Shown here: positions 35,801 to 47,767 of the stretch, one piece after another
How the letters are laid out: the number at the start of each line of letters is the position of its first letter
Numbering within the stretch: position 1 is the stretch's first letter
Assembly (NCBI GenBank): GCA_021464415.1
Contig: JAKCWG010000487.1
Span: forward strand, 62,001-126,000
Direction of reading: 5' to 3'
Source: Lonicera japonica
Lineage: Eukaryota; Streptophyta; Magnoliopsida; Dipsacales; Caprifoliaceae
DNA length: 64,000 bases
Program-made: the position numbers and the translations under genes
Notes under the pieces: model-generated
Told to the model about the DNA's origin: nothing
Databases searched by the model: none
What the model saw: the letters and a program-made list of their open reading frames with translations, nothing else

Positions 35801-38800
35801 GTTCCATCTCTTCTTTGTCTCGCTCCGCCATCACTACCACAATCCCTCCACCCAAACTCTCATTCGCTATAGCAAGTTGATTCAATAGCGATCCCTGACA
35901 CATAATTACGTAAAAAATTATGAAAACAAAAAATGGAGCTCAAATTCTCACATTCCCAAAACAAAGAAAACATCATGATGCTGAATATTTTGTTTCCAAT
36001 GTTGTCAACAAGAAGCCCGTGGTCGGTCAACATTTTAGAGCTTCTTTCTGTTTGACAAAATTAGAGTATATCCATTCACCATTTAGTGATGGCAACGAGT
36101 CGGCCTTGGCCAAACTAGAACCCCACCCAACTATAAACCCACCACGTTTATTATATGCATAAACCTAAACCTGCCCTGATCTGGTGTAATTAGATTCAGG
36201 TCAGGTTGGGTCAGGTTAAACTTACAAGAACCATGCCGGGTTTTTATTGTAAAACCCAAATTCGACCCATTAGAGTATTGTTGGCTAAGAATCCGGCTGG
36301 TTGGGCCATTTTGCCCTTCCTATTCAGCAACAATGAATATTGATGTGATAGAAAACCATTTTCTTATGTTTCTAGATATTCAGTAGAATGAGGAACTTAC
36401 CAATTTATCACTCCACCCAAGAATTAGAGTATGGTTTTGCTTAACTACCTCACTTCTCCCTTTCCTTAACGAGTCAAACTTCTCGGAAATCGCATCAGAA
36501 ACGAGCCCGAGCATCATTGCAAATATAAGCATCCCACCAAAACTTATCGAGACCGAAACCAACCTCGGACCGATTCCTTCAGAGTTTGTGTGGTTACCCG
36601 AATCAGCAACATATGTCCAAGATAACCAAAGGCAATAGGCTAAGCTATCGTCGGTTACACCAAAAAGTGCGAGCCCACCAAGAAAGATCAACAGCAGAGT
36701 TGCCACTAATAATGTCAACGGCTTAGAATATGGCTGGACAGACAAAAACACATCCACTTTGTATGCTAGCTGTTTGTTCAACGATACTTCGTCTCCATTA
36801 ATGTCTGAAAATCTTCTTGATTTTGAGACATGGTCAACGTACTTGAAGAAAAGAAAAGGGAGGGATAGTAGTATGAGTGAGAGAATTAAAGCCGAATTTT
36901 TCAAGCTATTGCCAGGAAGGTTATCGCTCTCTTGTTTTATTGATTCAAGGAAATCAAGAGAGTCTGACACATTGCAAATCCGTAATCTCGAATGGAGCTT
37001 GGAAATATGATCCTGCAAAAGAACAGAGCAACTATCATATCTAGCAGGTGCTTGCATTGCAAAAGGCCTGACTAAATAATCTCTAAATCCCTTGTCTATG
37101 TTATTAGACCAACCGTAATGCATATGTTAAGATGATAGGGTATAATTGTGGTTTTACCATACAAGTGAGAAAGAAACCGCACTACTTATGGTAGGTGAGA
37201 CGTAAGAAGAACAAAATTTACTCTTCTCACTTTCAATTGTATATAGATATATATTACATATTAATATAAAAATTTAGTATTGCCAAAATGTTTGTTCTTG
37301 ATAATCTACTTCATTTTAGAGAACTAATTAGGCTTACCCAAAATCGATAACAAGAATTAGCAAATCTGATAGCTAAACAGTGTTTATGAATTCATTTCTA
37401 AATGTTATGTTGAAACAGAGGATCAAACAATATATTCAATTAAACTCCACAATTGATGATTCAATTGAATGGACTTTAGGTTCATCAAATAAGGCCAGCA
37501 TGCAACAGAACAGGTTCATCATTCGCATTGGTAATTATAGTAGGGATACAAATCTATTTGAATTACGCAAATATGCAAACAGCATTTCCGAGACAGAAAT
37601 TCATGGACATTGTGGCTAAATGAAAACTACAACTTTTTTTTTTTTTTTCATTATTAAAATTTTATGCTATGGTCCAACTGACATTACCTTTCCTACTTTA
37701 TGCTTTCCTGAAATAAAATTCTATTCTTGACCTTTTTCACTTTTCATCATTTGTTGATGTAAGATAACCATTAGCGATTTCTATAATTTACCCTCAAAAG
37801 AGAGAAGGCATAATTCAATAATTCATATAGAGATTTTGAACAATTCTGTAAAATTGTTGAATTTTTCAATAAATCTATTGAACTTCTTTATACAAAAAAA
37901 GGGTGGAAGATGATCTGTTTGACTGTTTGCCTTAAGTAACGAATAAATTTTGACTTCAAAAAAAGTTCCTTCTAGATCTATTAGGAAAGGCAGGTTTATC
38001 AACAATAAGACGCAAGAAAAGCACTTTGAATTCCTGCTGATTTGGCATGGATGGTTTGAAACCCGTAGAACATCCTCTAATGGATCTTTCTGTTCTAATA
38101 CTCTATGCAAAAGTTATCAGTATTTATCAAATCAGCACCCATCTAAACCGTGAAAATGGGATATAATACAATATTGTAACAAAATTCAGATTTTACCAGA
38201 AAACTGCAGTGATATATATCTTACCTGCAGATCAATGATTTGATTATTCCTTTTTCATCATTGTAACTGGTTTCGAGTGATTTTGAACAATTTTGATAAA
38301 TTGTTGATGTAAAAAAGTATAAAATGGAAGATAATCAGTTTACATTATGAAAATGGGCTATAATTCAATAAGGATTACTGATATTTACCATATAAAAGCA
38401 ACAAAACATAATTCTACAGAGATTTTGAACATTTTTTGTTAAATTCAATATTGTAACCTAACTGTGAAACTGAACTATATAATTCCATATTGAAACAAAA
38501 TTGAGCTTTCATCATGATATTGCAATATACGGAAAATTCTAGTGCGGACCAGTCCGTACGGAGTAGGCTTTTAGCAATAGTTTTTCGTCGGTAAAAACAT
38601 CTCTCCAATGTTTTGGTGAGGAAAAACTATCGCTATAAAGCCCGGTCCATACCCTAAATATTCTCTTGCAATATATATAGAATATACATTACCTGTAGAT
38701 GAATGACTTGGTTATTCAATGAAAAGTTTTTGTGTAACAAGGAAGAGAACCCCATTATCAAAATCTGCAAAACAAACAAAATTTCAACACTTAACCACTT

Positions 38801-40721
38801 TCTGGTGAACACTAAAGCTAAACTCTGAATGCTGAATATATGGATTTTTACAATTTTACCCTTATTATTACGATATATATCAACAACTAAATTAATTTAA
38901 AAAAAAATATTAAGGACAATATCTCCTATTATATAAAGCCGGAAGATATTTTGTTCGTTAGCTAAGCAATATTGTTTAAACTTTGCAATTAGAAGGGTAC
39001 TAAAAGCATCCTTAGTAGTAATGTATATTTCCGTTTTGTGTAAAGTTTACAAAATTTGTAAAACCAGTCTTTTAAATTTACATACACCCCCAATTTACAC
39101 AGTGAGGTCAGCTTTCTCTCTCCTTAAGTATTTTATAACGATGTAACACTTTAAAATGTAATAAAGTTTAATAAAAATTATAAATCTCAAATATACTCAA
39201 CAAGACTAATAAATCAAGATTCATCATCTTGTATACAATAATTCAAGAAAAAAATAAATAAAATAAAATAAAATGACAAATAAGATGGGTTAATATCTTA
39301 TTGGTTCATTTAAAAAGTTACAAAAGTAAATTGGGATTTAGACAACAATTTTTACACAACGAGTGAGATGCCCTAAGACCCTTGACTATCGGCCCACATA
39401 CTACTTTTTTTTGGCTAAATTACTTGTATCTATAAAATTTAGTTAAACATAATTTTATTAAAATTAAATTAAACATTCAACACCACGTTTGCTTTGAAAT
39501 GTTAGAGCATCTCCAATGGTAGCGTAAAAATTAATTTGTAAATCACATGTGTCAACTCACTTTTACAAAAAACTTGAATGCTAAAAAAAAAGTGCTCCAA
39601 TGGTACTTTTGTAAAGTTTTGTGTAAATTTTGAAATAACAAATAAGATTTTAACACATGTTAAATATCAATTCAAGCAATTTTCTTATTAATTTTTTCTT
39701 AATTTTTTTACAAATAATCTTGTAATCACAATGGATCTTGATTTATAGGTATTGATGAATAGATTTTAAATATATAATTTTTATTAAAATATATATTTTA
39801 CATTTAAAGTTATTACTTTTTTAATTTTTATAAAAAAATTGAAGAAAGAGAAAGCTGATGTGGCATTATAAAACGGGAGTCTATTTTACACAACTATTTT
39901 ACACAAATTTCAATTTTAAAATACTGCTGGAGACAAAAAAAAATTTACAAGTTGTGTAAATTTTACACAAAACAAAGATTTAAAAGACCGTTGGAGATGC
40001 TCTTAGTCGAATTTCTTAAGAGGTCATATAACAATCACTATTTCTTTCTTAATGCTAAATAGAGGTTTAGAGATTTATTAGATATTAAGTATAATATTAA
40101 GGCCATGTTTAGCATGCCGATTAAAAGACCGGATAAAATTAAATATTTTTATCCTATAATTTTCACAATTTCAGATAAAATAAAATACCGGATAAAATAT
40201 CCTAACTTTATAACTTATCCCACAAAATATTGAGTTGGTATTATTTGGCGCGTCAAACGAAGTAAAAGAAGAAACTAATTACATTTATCCTAAAGAGAAG
40301 CTCGGGTCAAACTTACAGCAACAGTGAAAGCCATTTGCCACCTTATCTTCAACCGGAAACCGGCCAAGCCGGTAAAAACCCTCCTTTTCTCCACGGCAAC
40401 TTCACATTTCTCTGAGATTCCCCCGGCTTTACGCACCGAAATCGGAGATTCCTCCTCGCTCCGACGAGCGAAGTGAATACGCCGTCGTATTCCGGCATAC
40501 TTGTGGTCACGGCGATGTATCGAGCTCGAGTGAAACGACGTTGTCGTACTGATGGGAACATGGGGTGGTTTGGGGTTTCTAGGGTTTGTAGAGAACTTTC
40601 TTCTGGTGGTGGTTGGGGTTTTTGAAGAGTGGATGAATGACGGCGACGGTGAAGGGAAGAACCAGTCTCTGCTCGTCGACGGCAACGGCGACGGTGAAGA
40701 AGGGTCGGAGTCAAGGGACAT
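29892..40721 (-). CDS. CASTOR: CASTOR-type nuclear envelope cation channel
   Basis: CASTOR and POLLUX are potassium-permeable channels of the nuclear envelope, needed for the calcium spiking that precedes root symbiosis. Twelve exons: 40721-40317, 38764-38693, 37012-36401, 35894-35712, 34853-34794, 34699-34496, 33511-33263, 32209-32111, 31931-31737, 31240-31148, 30488-30216, 30110-29892. All joins are phase 0, giving 887 aa against about 850 in legumes. Visible: a Ser/Pro-rich N-terminus starting MSLDSD; membrane segments near 199-218, 258-278 and 310-331, plus a weak one at 129-145; pore filter ADSGNH at 295-300; then the cytosolic RCK-type part (ILGWSDK, CGWRRDMEDM) to the C-terminus VVIAEKE. 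The MSLDSD...RDWFFPSPS start favours CASTOR over POLLUX. Exon 8 has an alternative copy. Several introns carry MITEs. No stops or frameshifts seen. Confidence 0.92.
30584..31029. mobile_element. MITE in the CASTOR gene (intron 10)
   Basis: The ends GGTGCATTTGATAAAAAAGTTGG and the complement of the right end GGTGCGTTTGATAAAAAAAAAGTTGG form an inverted repeat. It lies between exons 10 and 11. The form resembles Tourist-like elements; the target duplication is unclear. Confidence 0.65.
32271..32369 (-). CDS. CASTOR: Alternative exon 8' of the CASTOR gene
   Basis: A second intact version of exon 8, upstream of it in the gene. It is exactly 99 bp (33 codons), phase 0 at both ends, as is exon 8 (32111-32209). 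Acceptor TCATTCAG and donor GTAAGTTC are both good. The shared core is CGWRRDxxDM: exon 8' reads ILLCGWRRDIDDMIV and exon 8 reads ILFCGWRRDMEDMVM, while the N-terminal 18 residues differ strongly (VKEAPFIHTV versus VWSGNLPKDS). The gap between them is only 61 bp, near or below the usual plant minimum intron, so splicing one to the other is unlikely. Use of either gives the same protein length. Confidence 0.8.
32926..33097 (-). mobile_element. Partial TRIM retrotransposon in CASTOR intron 7
   Basis: On the minus strand the LTR starts TGACCCACATCCCACATCGG at 33097 and ends about 32985 (GTTGTTAGA). It is followed by a degenerate primer site TGGTATCAAAG, then a short interior with GAGGACGTTGGGCCC and a purine tract. 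The second LTR is missing or eroded. The arrangement and words match plant terminal-repeat retrotransposons in miniature (Katydid-like), which encode nothing. Confidence 0.6.
34261..34464. mobile_element. Stowaway MITE in CASTOR intron 6
   Basis: The ends are CTCCCTCCGTCCCAGTTAAG and, at the right, TTTGGGACGAAGGGAG, flanked by TA on both sides (34259-34260, 34465-34466), the Tc1/mariner target. The right end lies only 31 bp from the exon 6 donor, so it forms most of the start of the intron. Confidence 0.85.
38225..38270 (-). pseudogene. Relic duplicate of CASTOR exon 2
   Basis: The minus strand reads AATAATCAAATCATTGATCTGCAG followed by GTAAGAT, closely matching the end of real exon 2 (AATAACCAAGTCATTCATCTACAG then GTAATG at 38693). 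The upstream part has drifted and, in the exon 2 frame, contains a stop (TGA near 38263). Surrounding intron words (AAAATGGGATATAATACAAT, AGATTTTGAACA) also repeat, so a segment of roughly 300-450 bp carrying exon 2 was duplicated. Probably not spliced productively. Confidence 0.6.
39505..40002. mobile_element. Tourist/Harbinger-type MITE in CASTOR intron 1
   Basis: The ends are GAGCATCTCCAATGG and, at the right, CCGTTGGAGATGCTC, flanked by TTA on both sides (39502-39504, 40003-40005). Its internal words (GTGTAAAATTTACAC, TTTGTAAA) recur in a degenerate related element at about 39005-39375. Confidence 0.8.
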
Positions 40722-41019
40722 TGGTGGAACTTACGAAATTTAGAGGGTTTAAGCGAATTTTGGAATTCTCTTTTTTGATACTCTCTTATATGTTTTTGGA
40801 TTTGGGTATCAAATGTCAATGATTAATGTCGATTGACGATAATTAAAATAATAGTTTGGTTATGTTAATATTATATATTATGTTTGTAACGACATCAAAC
40901 TATTTTAAACTTTATGAAACAAACAACAATATTATAGTCATTGAATATTCTTATTATTATGTATTATATAAGTTATATCTTTACAAAATATAAGAAAGAC
41001 GTAATACGTATATTTAATA
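40722..41019. other. Upstream region of the CASTOR gene
   Basis: Probable 5' UTR and core promoter. GC-richer sequence gives way to AT-rich DNA at about 40800. No convincing TATA box is seen. Confidence 0.4.
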
Positions 41020-41594
41020 CTTTTTTTGTTCTAATTTAATTGTCATATTTTGAAAAACTAAAAATTAAGAAAATATAATAATTACTTCAAGAGAAAATAT
41101 CTATTTTTAAAAATACCCTTTTATTTTTCTCCTAATACTCCCTCCGTCTCAATTTAATTGTCACGCTTTGAAAAACTAAAAATTAAAGAGACATAATAAT
41201 TACTTTAAGAGAAAAAATACTTATTTTCAAAAATGTCCTTTACCTTTCTTCTTATAAAAAATGTGGCGAGACCCAAAATAAAAAAAGTGTGGAGAGCTTA
41301 AAGAATAATATTGAAAATAAAAAAAAAATGTTATAATTAATAACATAGTAAATGTGGAAAGTAGACAACTATTTTGGGACATCCATAAATGAAATAGTAG
41401 ACAATTAAATTGGGACGGATGGAGTAAAAAAAGGTGGCGGGACCCACAATAAAGAAAATGGTGGAAGCTTAAAGGGTAATATTAAAAATAATAAAAAATA
41501 CTATAATTAATGACTTGCTAAATATAGAAAGTAGACAATTATTTTGGGACATCTAAAAATGGAATAGTGAATAATTAAATTGGGACTGAGGGAG
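41020..41594. mobile_element. Stowaway MITE with a second copy of the same family inserted in it
   Basis: The inner element is 41138-41424, starting CTCCCTCCGTCTCAATTTAA and ending GACGGATGGAG, with TA at 41136-41137 and 41425-41426. The outer element begins about 41020 (eroded start, then CTAATTTAATTGTCATATTTTG) and ends GGGAG at 41594 followed by TA. The two halves of the outer copy match the inner copy in order: GTGGCGAGACCC inside, GTGGCGGGACCC outside. Confidence 0.8.
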
Positions 41595-42060
41595 TACATT
41601 TGAACATTCATAAAATATAATAAAATTCTAATTTATTTAATACACTTGATAAAAATAAGTGGTAAGATTTATAAGTAAAAAAAAAATATTTTTTGTAAAA
41701 TAAATAATTTGAAGTTTCTTCAAAAAAAAAAAAAGAAATAATTAATGAGTTTGAAGTAAAGCAAGTGAGCCGCTCTAATAGTAATAATGTCACTCAAATC
41801 GTAAAAGATTTTTTATAAGTAAAAAAGAAGGTATTTAAAATTTCCTTTAATAATTAAAAAACTACACAAAAAAAAAGGGGCAATTAAAAAAAAGGGTTTA
41901 TTAGAGAAAGATTTTCACACTAAGGCCAAGGAATAATTTTTTTTTAAATAAAGGGCCTATTTTTTATTTTATTGATAATATGACATGTGTCTTTTTTTTT
42001 CATTATAAAATGACATCCCAACCCTTAAAATAAACTAAAAAAATATCAATATGCATTAAA
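41595..42060. other. AT-rich intergenic DNA
   Basis: No gene seen. Poly-A/T runs and simple sequence only. Confidence 0.4.
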
Positions 42061-42290
42061 ATATGGACTGCAATATGAACTTTGCAGTCCATATTTCACT
42101 GCAATGTGAACTTTGCAGTCCATATTTTTAGTGCAAAGTTCATATTGCAGTCCATATTTTACTGCAATGTGAACTTTGCAGTCCATATTTTTAGTGCAAA
42201 GTTCATATTGCAGTACTTATTTCACTGCAATATGAACTTTGCAGTTCATATTTTATTGCAATATGAACTTTGCAATCCATATTTTTTGTG
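42061..42290. repeat. Cluster of short palindromic repeats
   Basis: About eight alternating units built from TGCAATATGAACTTTGCAGTCCATATTT and its partial complement (GTGCAAAGTTCATATTGCAG). Neighbouring units can pair into hairpins of about 18-25 bp. The open frame through this stretch is a by-product of the repeat. Confidence 0.8.
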
Positions 42291-42781
42291 AAAATTTCAT
42301 AAAAAAGGGTAATTTAGGTAATACATAACATGTTTTTATTAATTAAATGATATTTAAATTTATTCAAATACATTCATTTAAAATATAAAACAAAATAGGC
42401 CTCTTACACTAATTACCAATTAAAAATAGGCCCTTCATTCAAATTACCAATTAAAAATAGGCCCTTCATTCAAAAAAATATTATTCATTGGATTTTTGGT
42501 AAAAATCAATGTATAATAAGTCCTTCTACCTAATTTCTAGAAAAAAAAAAAGGTAAAACCTAAACTTCTTAACTCTCAGTAAGGCTCGAATGCTAATCTT
42601 CTAAGTATGGATGAGCATTTTTACCAACGGCTAGGCCTGTCAAATTGAATCATGACGAATTCAAATCCATTTATTAAGGTTATCAGATCAAATCATCAAA
42701 TGGTTTCCCAAAACATTAATTCATATTCATATTGAATTATATAAAAATTAAGACTAATTAAAGTGAAAATAATTCTTTTTT

Positions 42782-45066
42782 TATAGAAAGAAACTTATCA
42801 ATGTTATTTAATTTATAGTATTATTTGTAAGTGTAATAATTATAAGGTGGTAAATATAAATGATAATAAATTTAGTATATATATATATATATTTCTAGTT
42901 CGGATTGACATATAAGCATATTCGATTTGTTAATCAAATGCTTAATGATATAGATTAAATGTTAGTGATAAAAAAAAACAACACATAAAGGGATGTTTGT
43001 GATGTGGGAATGTTAGTGACCAAAAATGAAATGGGTAATATCATCACCTAAATACGTGGAAATATTTGAATTAGTGTGCATATTTAACGCCACTTAAATT
43101 TTAAAAAAATACTTAATAATGGGGTAAAATAAAAATGATAGAATTAAAGAATAATTAATAGTGGGGTCAAGTGGGGTCAAATAAAAAAATATATATACTC
43201 TTTCAACGTCAAACTGATATTCTCATTTTGAATTTAACATTAATTTTTCACATTAATCAACAGTCAAGATATAATTTGTTTTTACCTACCATTAAATGCT
43301 TTAGTTAATATTTTTCATTGTCTTGAAAGATAAATTTTTTAACAATTGAATGATCATACTTTTCAGACTTTCTAACTACGTTACTGATGTGATAAATCTA
43401 CTCAATTATAAATTGTACCCGTTAAGATTTTATCCAAACCGATAAATTTGTGATCGTATCTTGTTACCGTACTATTACAAATTCCTGAGCCTAATCAAAA
43501 TCTGAACCCTTGGGCCTTTAAAGTCCAAACCCATGCTCGAGCAGCTGGTGAGCCTGCACAAAAAAGGCGGCTCTTGGGCCTACCAGCCCGGGTTGTTATT
43601 ATTATTAATTTTTTGACACAAATTTTTATTTATTATATATAGAGTTTTTAAAAAATATTTTTAATTTTTTAAAATAAAAATTGTGTTTGATTAACCCATT
43701 TTCAAATTTTCATTTAAATCAAAAAAAAATTGTTTATTTGTTTCTTTGTATTTTAGAAAAACCTTTAAGAAATGAAAAAAATAAAATAAAAATCAAAGAT
43801 TATATTTTTTTTAAGTTCTAAAAATAGTGTATCAAAAACAAATTGAATTGAAAAATAGTTTTAAAGAACTCAACTTAAGAGTAAATTTTAAATTAAACGC
43901 AAAAAATTCAACTAGACGGAACCTAAGTTCCGTTAGATAATAATATAGAAAATGATAAGAAAAATATTTGATTTGTATAAAAAGTTGAAAAATTAGTTGA
44001 GGCATGCGATGAGATCATCTCTATCTCATGCTCATTTTTATGAATAGCTATCTTCTATTATTCATTAGTTTTTCGGCAACTACCAAAGAAAATTTTTTCA
44101 TGTAAAAAGTTATAAAGTAAGAAGATATCTCACTATATTATGACTCAACTTATTTTTTTTAATTTCTTACAAAAATTAATTTTTTTTTTTTAATATTAAT
44201 ATCAAACATACCCCTAAAAAGAGAAATTTACATTATATTAGATGACTGAACTCGTTAAAAGGAAATTGCGTAATCAACATAAAGGCGTTACAACATATTT
44301 TACCACTAACGGATATTTAAAAGTGCAATTAAATCGAAACGTTCAAAAAAAATTAGTGATTAAAATTAGAAAAAGGGTCAAATTTATTAGCTTCAATTTT
44401 TTATCATAATGTTGTATTTTTTTTTTTCAATTTGGTAATTACGTTGAAAATGCTCTAAAACCGGTTTATATAAGTGCTTTTGCCCCCAAAAAACAGCAAT
44501 TTATAATTTTATACTGCAAGATTTATGAAACGAAAAATATCTTTTTTGGGGGTCTTTTTTCATTTGGACAACTTTTGGTCCTATCAACATTTTTTGTTAT
44601 TTTGAATGTTAGAATAATTTATTTATTTATTTTGACAAAAAGAAAGGTATAAGTCTCTTTCTTTTATTATATTAATAGCATTAATGAAAATCTTTCCACT
44701 CTGGATGAAACTCGAACTAAGGACTTGCGTCCCTTATCAACTAGGGTAGTTCACTCAGTCATATTAGAATAATTCCTTACCATTGAACTTATTATATATA
44801 TTATATGTGTATATGTTTTTTAATTTTTAAATCAAATGAGATATGTACACATCTAAAAATAAAAATAAAAATGTGCACATACATAGTGTATTTTTTTTCC
44901 ACTTAAAATTAAAATTAACATCACCCTAGCGTATGATGTTCCACTAGCTCTAGCATAAGTTTCATAAAATGAATCAAAAAGCTCAAAAATAGTTACATAA
45001 ATAGACCACAAATTTCCTCTCAATAATAAAAAGATTTCGCAAAATGTGAGAAGAATAAATGTTATT
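42782..45066. repeat. Tandem segmental duplication, copy 1
   Basis: A block of about 2285 bp, non-coding, repeated head to tail at 45067-47739. Shared landmarks in the same order include ACTTATCAATGTTATTTAATTT, ACCCGTTAAGATTTTATCCA, CTTGGGCCTTT, and AAAACAGCAATTTATAATTT. A Tourist-like MITE (about 43925-44217) lies in both copies, so it predates the duplication. Confidence 0.85.
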
Positions 45067-47739
45067 TATAGCAAGAAACTTATCAATGTTATTTAATTTA
45101 TAGTATTATTTGTAAGTTTAATAATTATAAGGTGTTAAATATAAATGATAATAAGTTTAATATATATATATTTAAATATATTTGGTTTGGATTGATGTAT
45201 AGGCATATTCAATTTGTTAACCAAATGCTTCATGATATAGATCAAATGTTAGTGATAAAAAATAACACATAACGGGGTGTTTGTGATGTGGGGATATTAG
45301 TGACAAAAAATGAAATGGGCAATATCATCACCCAAATACGTGGGGATATTTGAACTAGTGTGCATAATTGACACCACCTAAATTTAAAAAGAATACTTAA
45401 TAGTGGGGTAAAATAAAAATGATGAGATTAAAGAATAATTAATAGTGGGGTGAAATAAAAAAATGCATGTACTCTTTCGATGCCAAATTGATATTCTCAT
45501 TTTGAATTTAGTATCTTTTTAAAAAAAACAATAATTTTTCACATTAATCAACAGTCAAGATATAAATTTTTTTACCTACCATTAAATGCTTCAGTTAATA
45601 TTTTTCATTGTCTTGAAGGATAAATTTTTTAACGATTGAATGATCTTACTCTTCAGATTTTCTAACTACACCACTGGTGTAACGAATCCACTAAATTATA
45701 AGTCATACCCGTTAAGATTTTATCCAAACCGATAAATTTGTGATTGACTTCGTATCTTGTTAGCCTACTATGACAAATTGCTGAGCCTAATCAAAATCTG
45801 AAGACTTGGGCCTTTCAAGTCTAAACCCATGCTCGAGCAGTTGGTTAGCCTGCACCAAAAAGGCAGCTCTTGGGCCTAGGAGCCCGGGTTGTTATTATTA
45901 TTATTTGAGACAAATTTTTATTTATTATATATAGGGCTTTTAAAAAATATTTTTGAATGTTTTTTTTTTAAAATTGTGTGTGATTTACTCATTTTAAAAT
46001 TTTCATTCAAATAAAAATAATCTTTTTTATTTATTATTTTCTTTGTATTTTAGAAAAACTTTAGGAAATGGAAAAATAAAATAAAAATCAAAGATTATAT
46101 ATTCTTTTAAAACTCTAAAAATAGTGTACCAAAAACAAATTGCATTGAAAAAAAGTTTTAAAGAACTCAACTTAAGAGTTAATTTTAATTAAACATTCAA
46201 AAACGCCAACCAAACGGAACCTAGGCTCCGTTTGATAACAATATATAAAATAATAAAAAAAATACTTGATTTGTATAAGAAGTTGAAAAAAAAAGTTCAA
46301 AAAAGTGAACCTAGTCTTCACTTATGTGACTGCATATTTTCACTTATTTTTTAACTTTTTATAAAAATCAATTGTTTTTATTTTATTCTTTTTATATTAT
46401 TATCAAACGGACTCCTAGAAAGAGAAATTTATACCTTTGGGAGGAAAAAAAAAAGTCTCAACCCAAGCTATTTTTTTTTTTTAATAAAGTTGAACCTGAG
46501 CTATATTGATAAATCTGCTCCACTTTTTCACTGGTTGACAATTAACATTACATTAGATGACTGAACTCGTTAAAAGAATATTTGCATATTGGCCACAAAT
46601 ATAAAGGCGTTATAACATATTTTACCTTTTTTTTTGTGATGAATTGCCATGTCGCGTTATATTTCCGTTTAAAATTTAGCGGATATTTAAAAAGTGCAAC
46701 TAAATCAAAACGTTTAAAAAAGTTTAGTGATTAAAATAAAAAAAGGGTAAAATTCGTTATATATATATTTTTTTTATCAAAATGTTATATATTTTTTTTC
46801 AATTTAATAATTACATTGAAAATGCTCTAAAACGGGTTTATATAAGTTGCTTTTGCCCCAAAAAACAGCAATTTATAATTTTATACTGCAAGATTTACGA
46901 AAGGAAAATGTCGTTTTTGGGGGTCTTTTTACTTTTGGATAAAACTTTTGGTCCTATCAACTTTTTTTTTTTGATATCTTGAATGTTAGAATAATTTATT
47001 TATTTATTTTAAAAAAGAAGAAGATATAAGTGTCTTCCTTTTATTATATTAATTAATAGCATTAATAAAAATCTTCACACTTCGGATGAAATTCTAAGGC
47101 CTCGTTTGGTTCACGGAAGGAAAATTAATTCCCTTATCTTTCCCATGGAGGTGGGAAACTAAATTTTCTGTCAAATTTCCTTTCTTGTGTTTAGTAAAAT
47201 ATGGAAAGTATTTAAGTAAGGCTATTATTGTCCAATTTTTTTGTAATAAATGCTTGAAAATCACATGGGAAAATCAATCTCATGTGTTTTGAGATGAATG
47301 GATTTACCCCCAACTTTCCTCTCTCTCGGGAAAGTGTTTCCGAAATTTGTGCTTGCCAAATAAAGAAAAGAAAAGACTTTACTTTTCCGAATACTAAAAT
47401 TCGTGAACCAAATGAGCTCACTCACTCATGTTAGAATAATTATTTACTATTGAACTTATTATATAATATACGTATATTTTTTTTATTTTACATTAGATGA
47501 TATACATATAATATATACACATATAAAAATAAAAATAAAAAATAAAGATGTGCACATACATAGTTTATTTTTTTTCTCTTAAAAATAAAATTAAAATCAC
47601 CCTAGTGTATGTTGTTCCACTAGCTCTAGCATAAGTTTCATAAAATGAATCAAAAAGCTCAAAAATAGTTACATAAGTAGATCACAAATTTCCTCTAAAT
47701 AATAAAAAGATTTCTCACCAAATGTGAAAAGAATAAATG
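45067..47739. repeat. Tandem segmental duplication, copy 2
   Basis: Longer than copy 1, mainly because of a MITE-like insertion at 47098-47419 (below). The shared Tourist-like MITE (about 46224-46417) is shortened relative to copy 1. The block ends 28 bp before the stop codon of the small plastid-protein gene on the minus strand, so it carries that gene's 3' flank. Confidence 0.85.
47098..47419. mobile_element. MITE present only in duplication copy 2
   Basis: The ends GGCCTCGTTTGGTTCACGGAA and the complement of the right end GAGCTCATTTGGTTCACGAAT. Copy 1 has short unrelated sequence at this point (44718-44750). The target duplication is not clear. Confidence 0.65.
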
Positions 47740-47767
47740 CACACCAAATATATATTTAAAGGTTTAG

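Noticed and set aside
29892..40721. POLLUX/DMI1 as the identity of the channel gene
   Set aside because: The N-terminus MSLDSD...RDWFFPSPS and the C-terminal VVIAEKE fit CASTOR better as I know it; an alignment would settle it.
40552..40743. Plus-strand frame
   Set aside because: Antisense to CASTOR exon 1.
42082..42291. 69-codon frame with repeated FHCNVNFAVHIF units
   Set aside because: By-product of the palindromic repeat cluster; no other coding evidence.
44655..44770. tRNA-like or SINE-like segment (GTTCGAGTTTCATCC on the minus strand)
   Set aside because: Only a B-box-like word is convincing; no A box, tail or target duplication could be shown.
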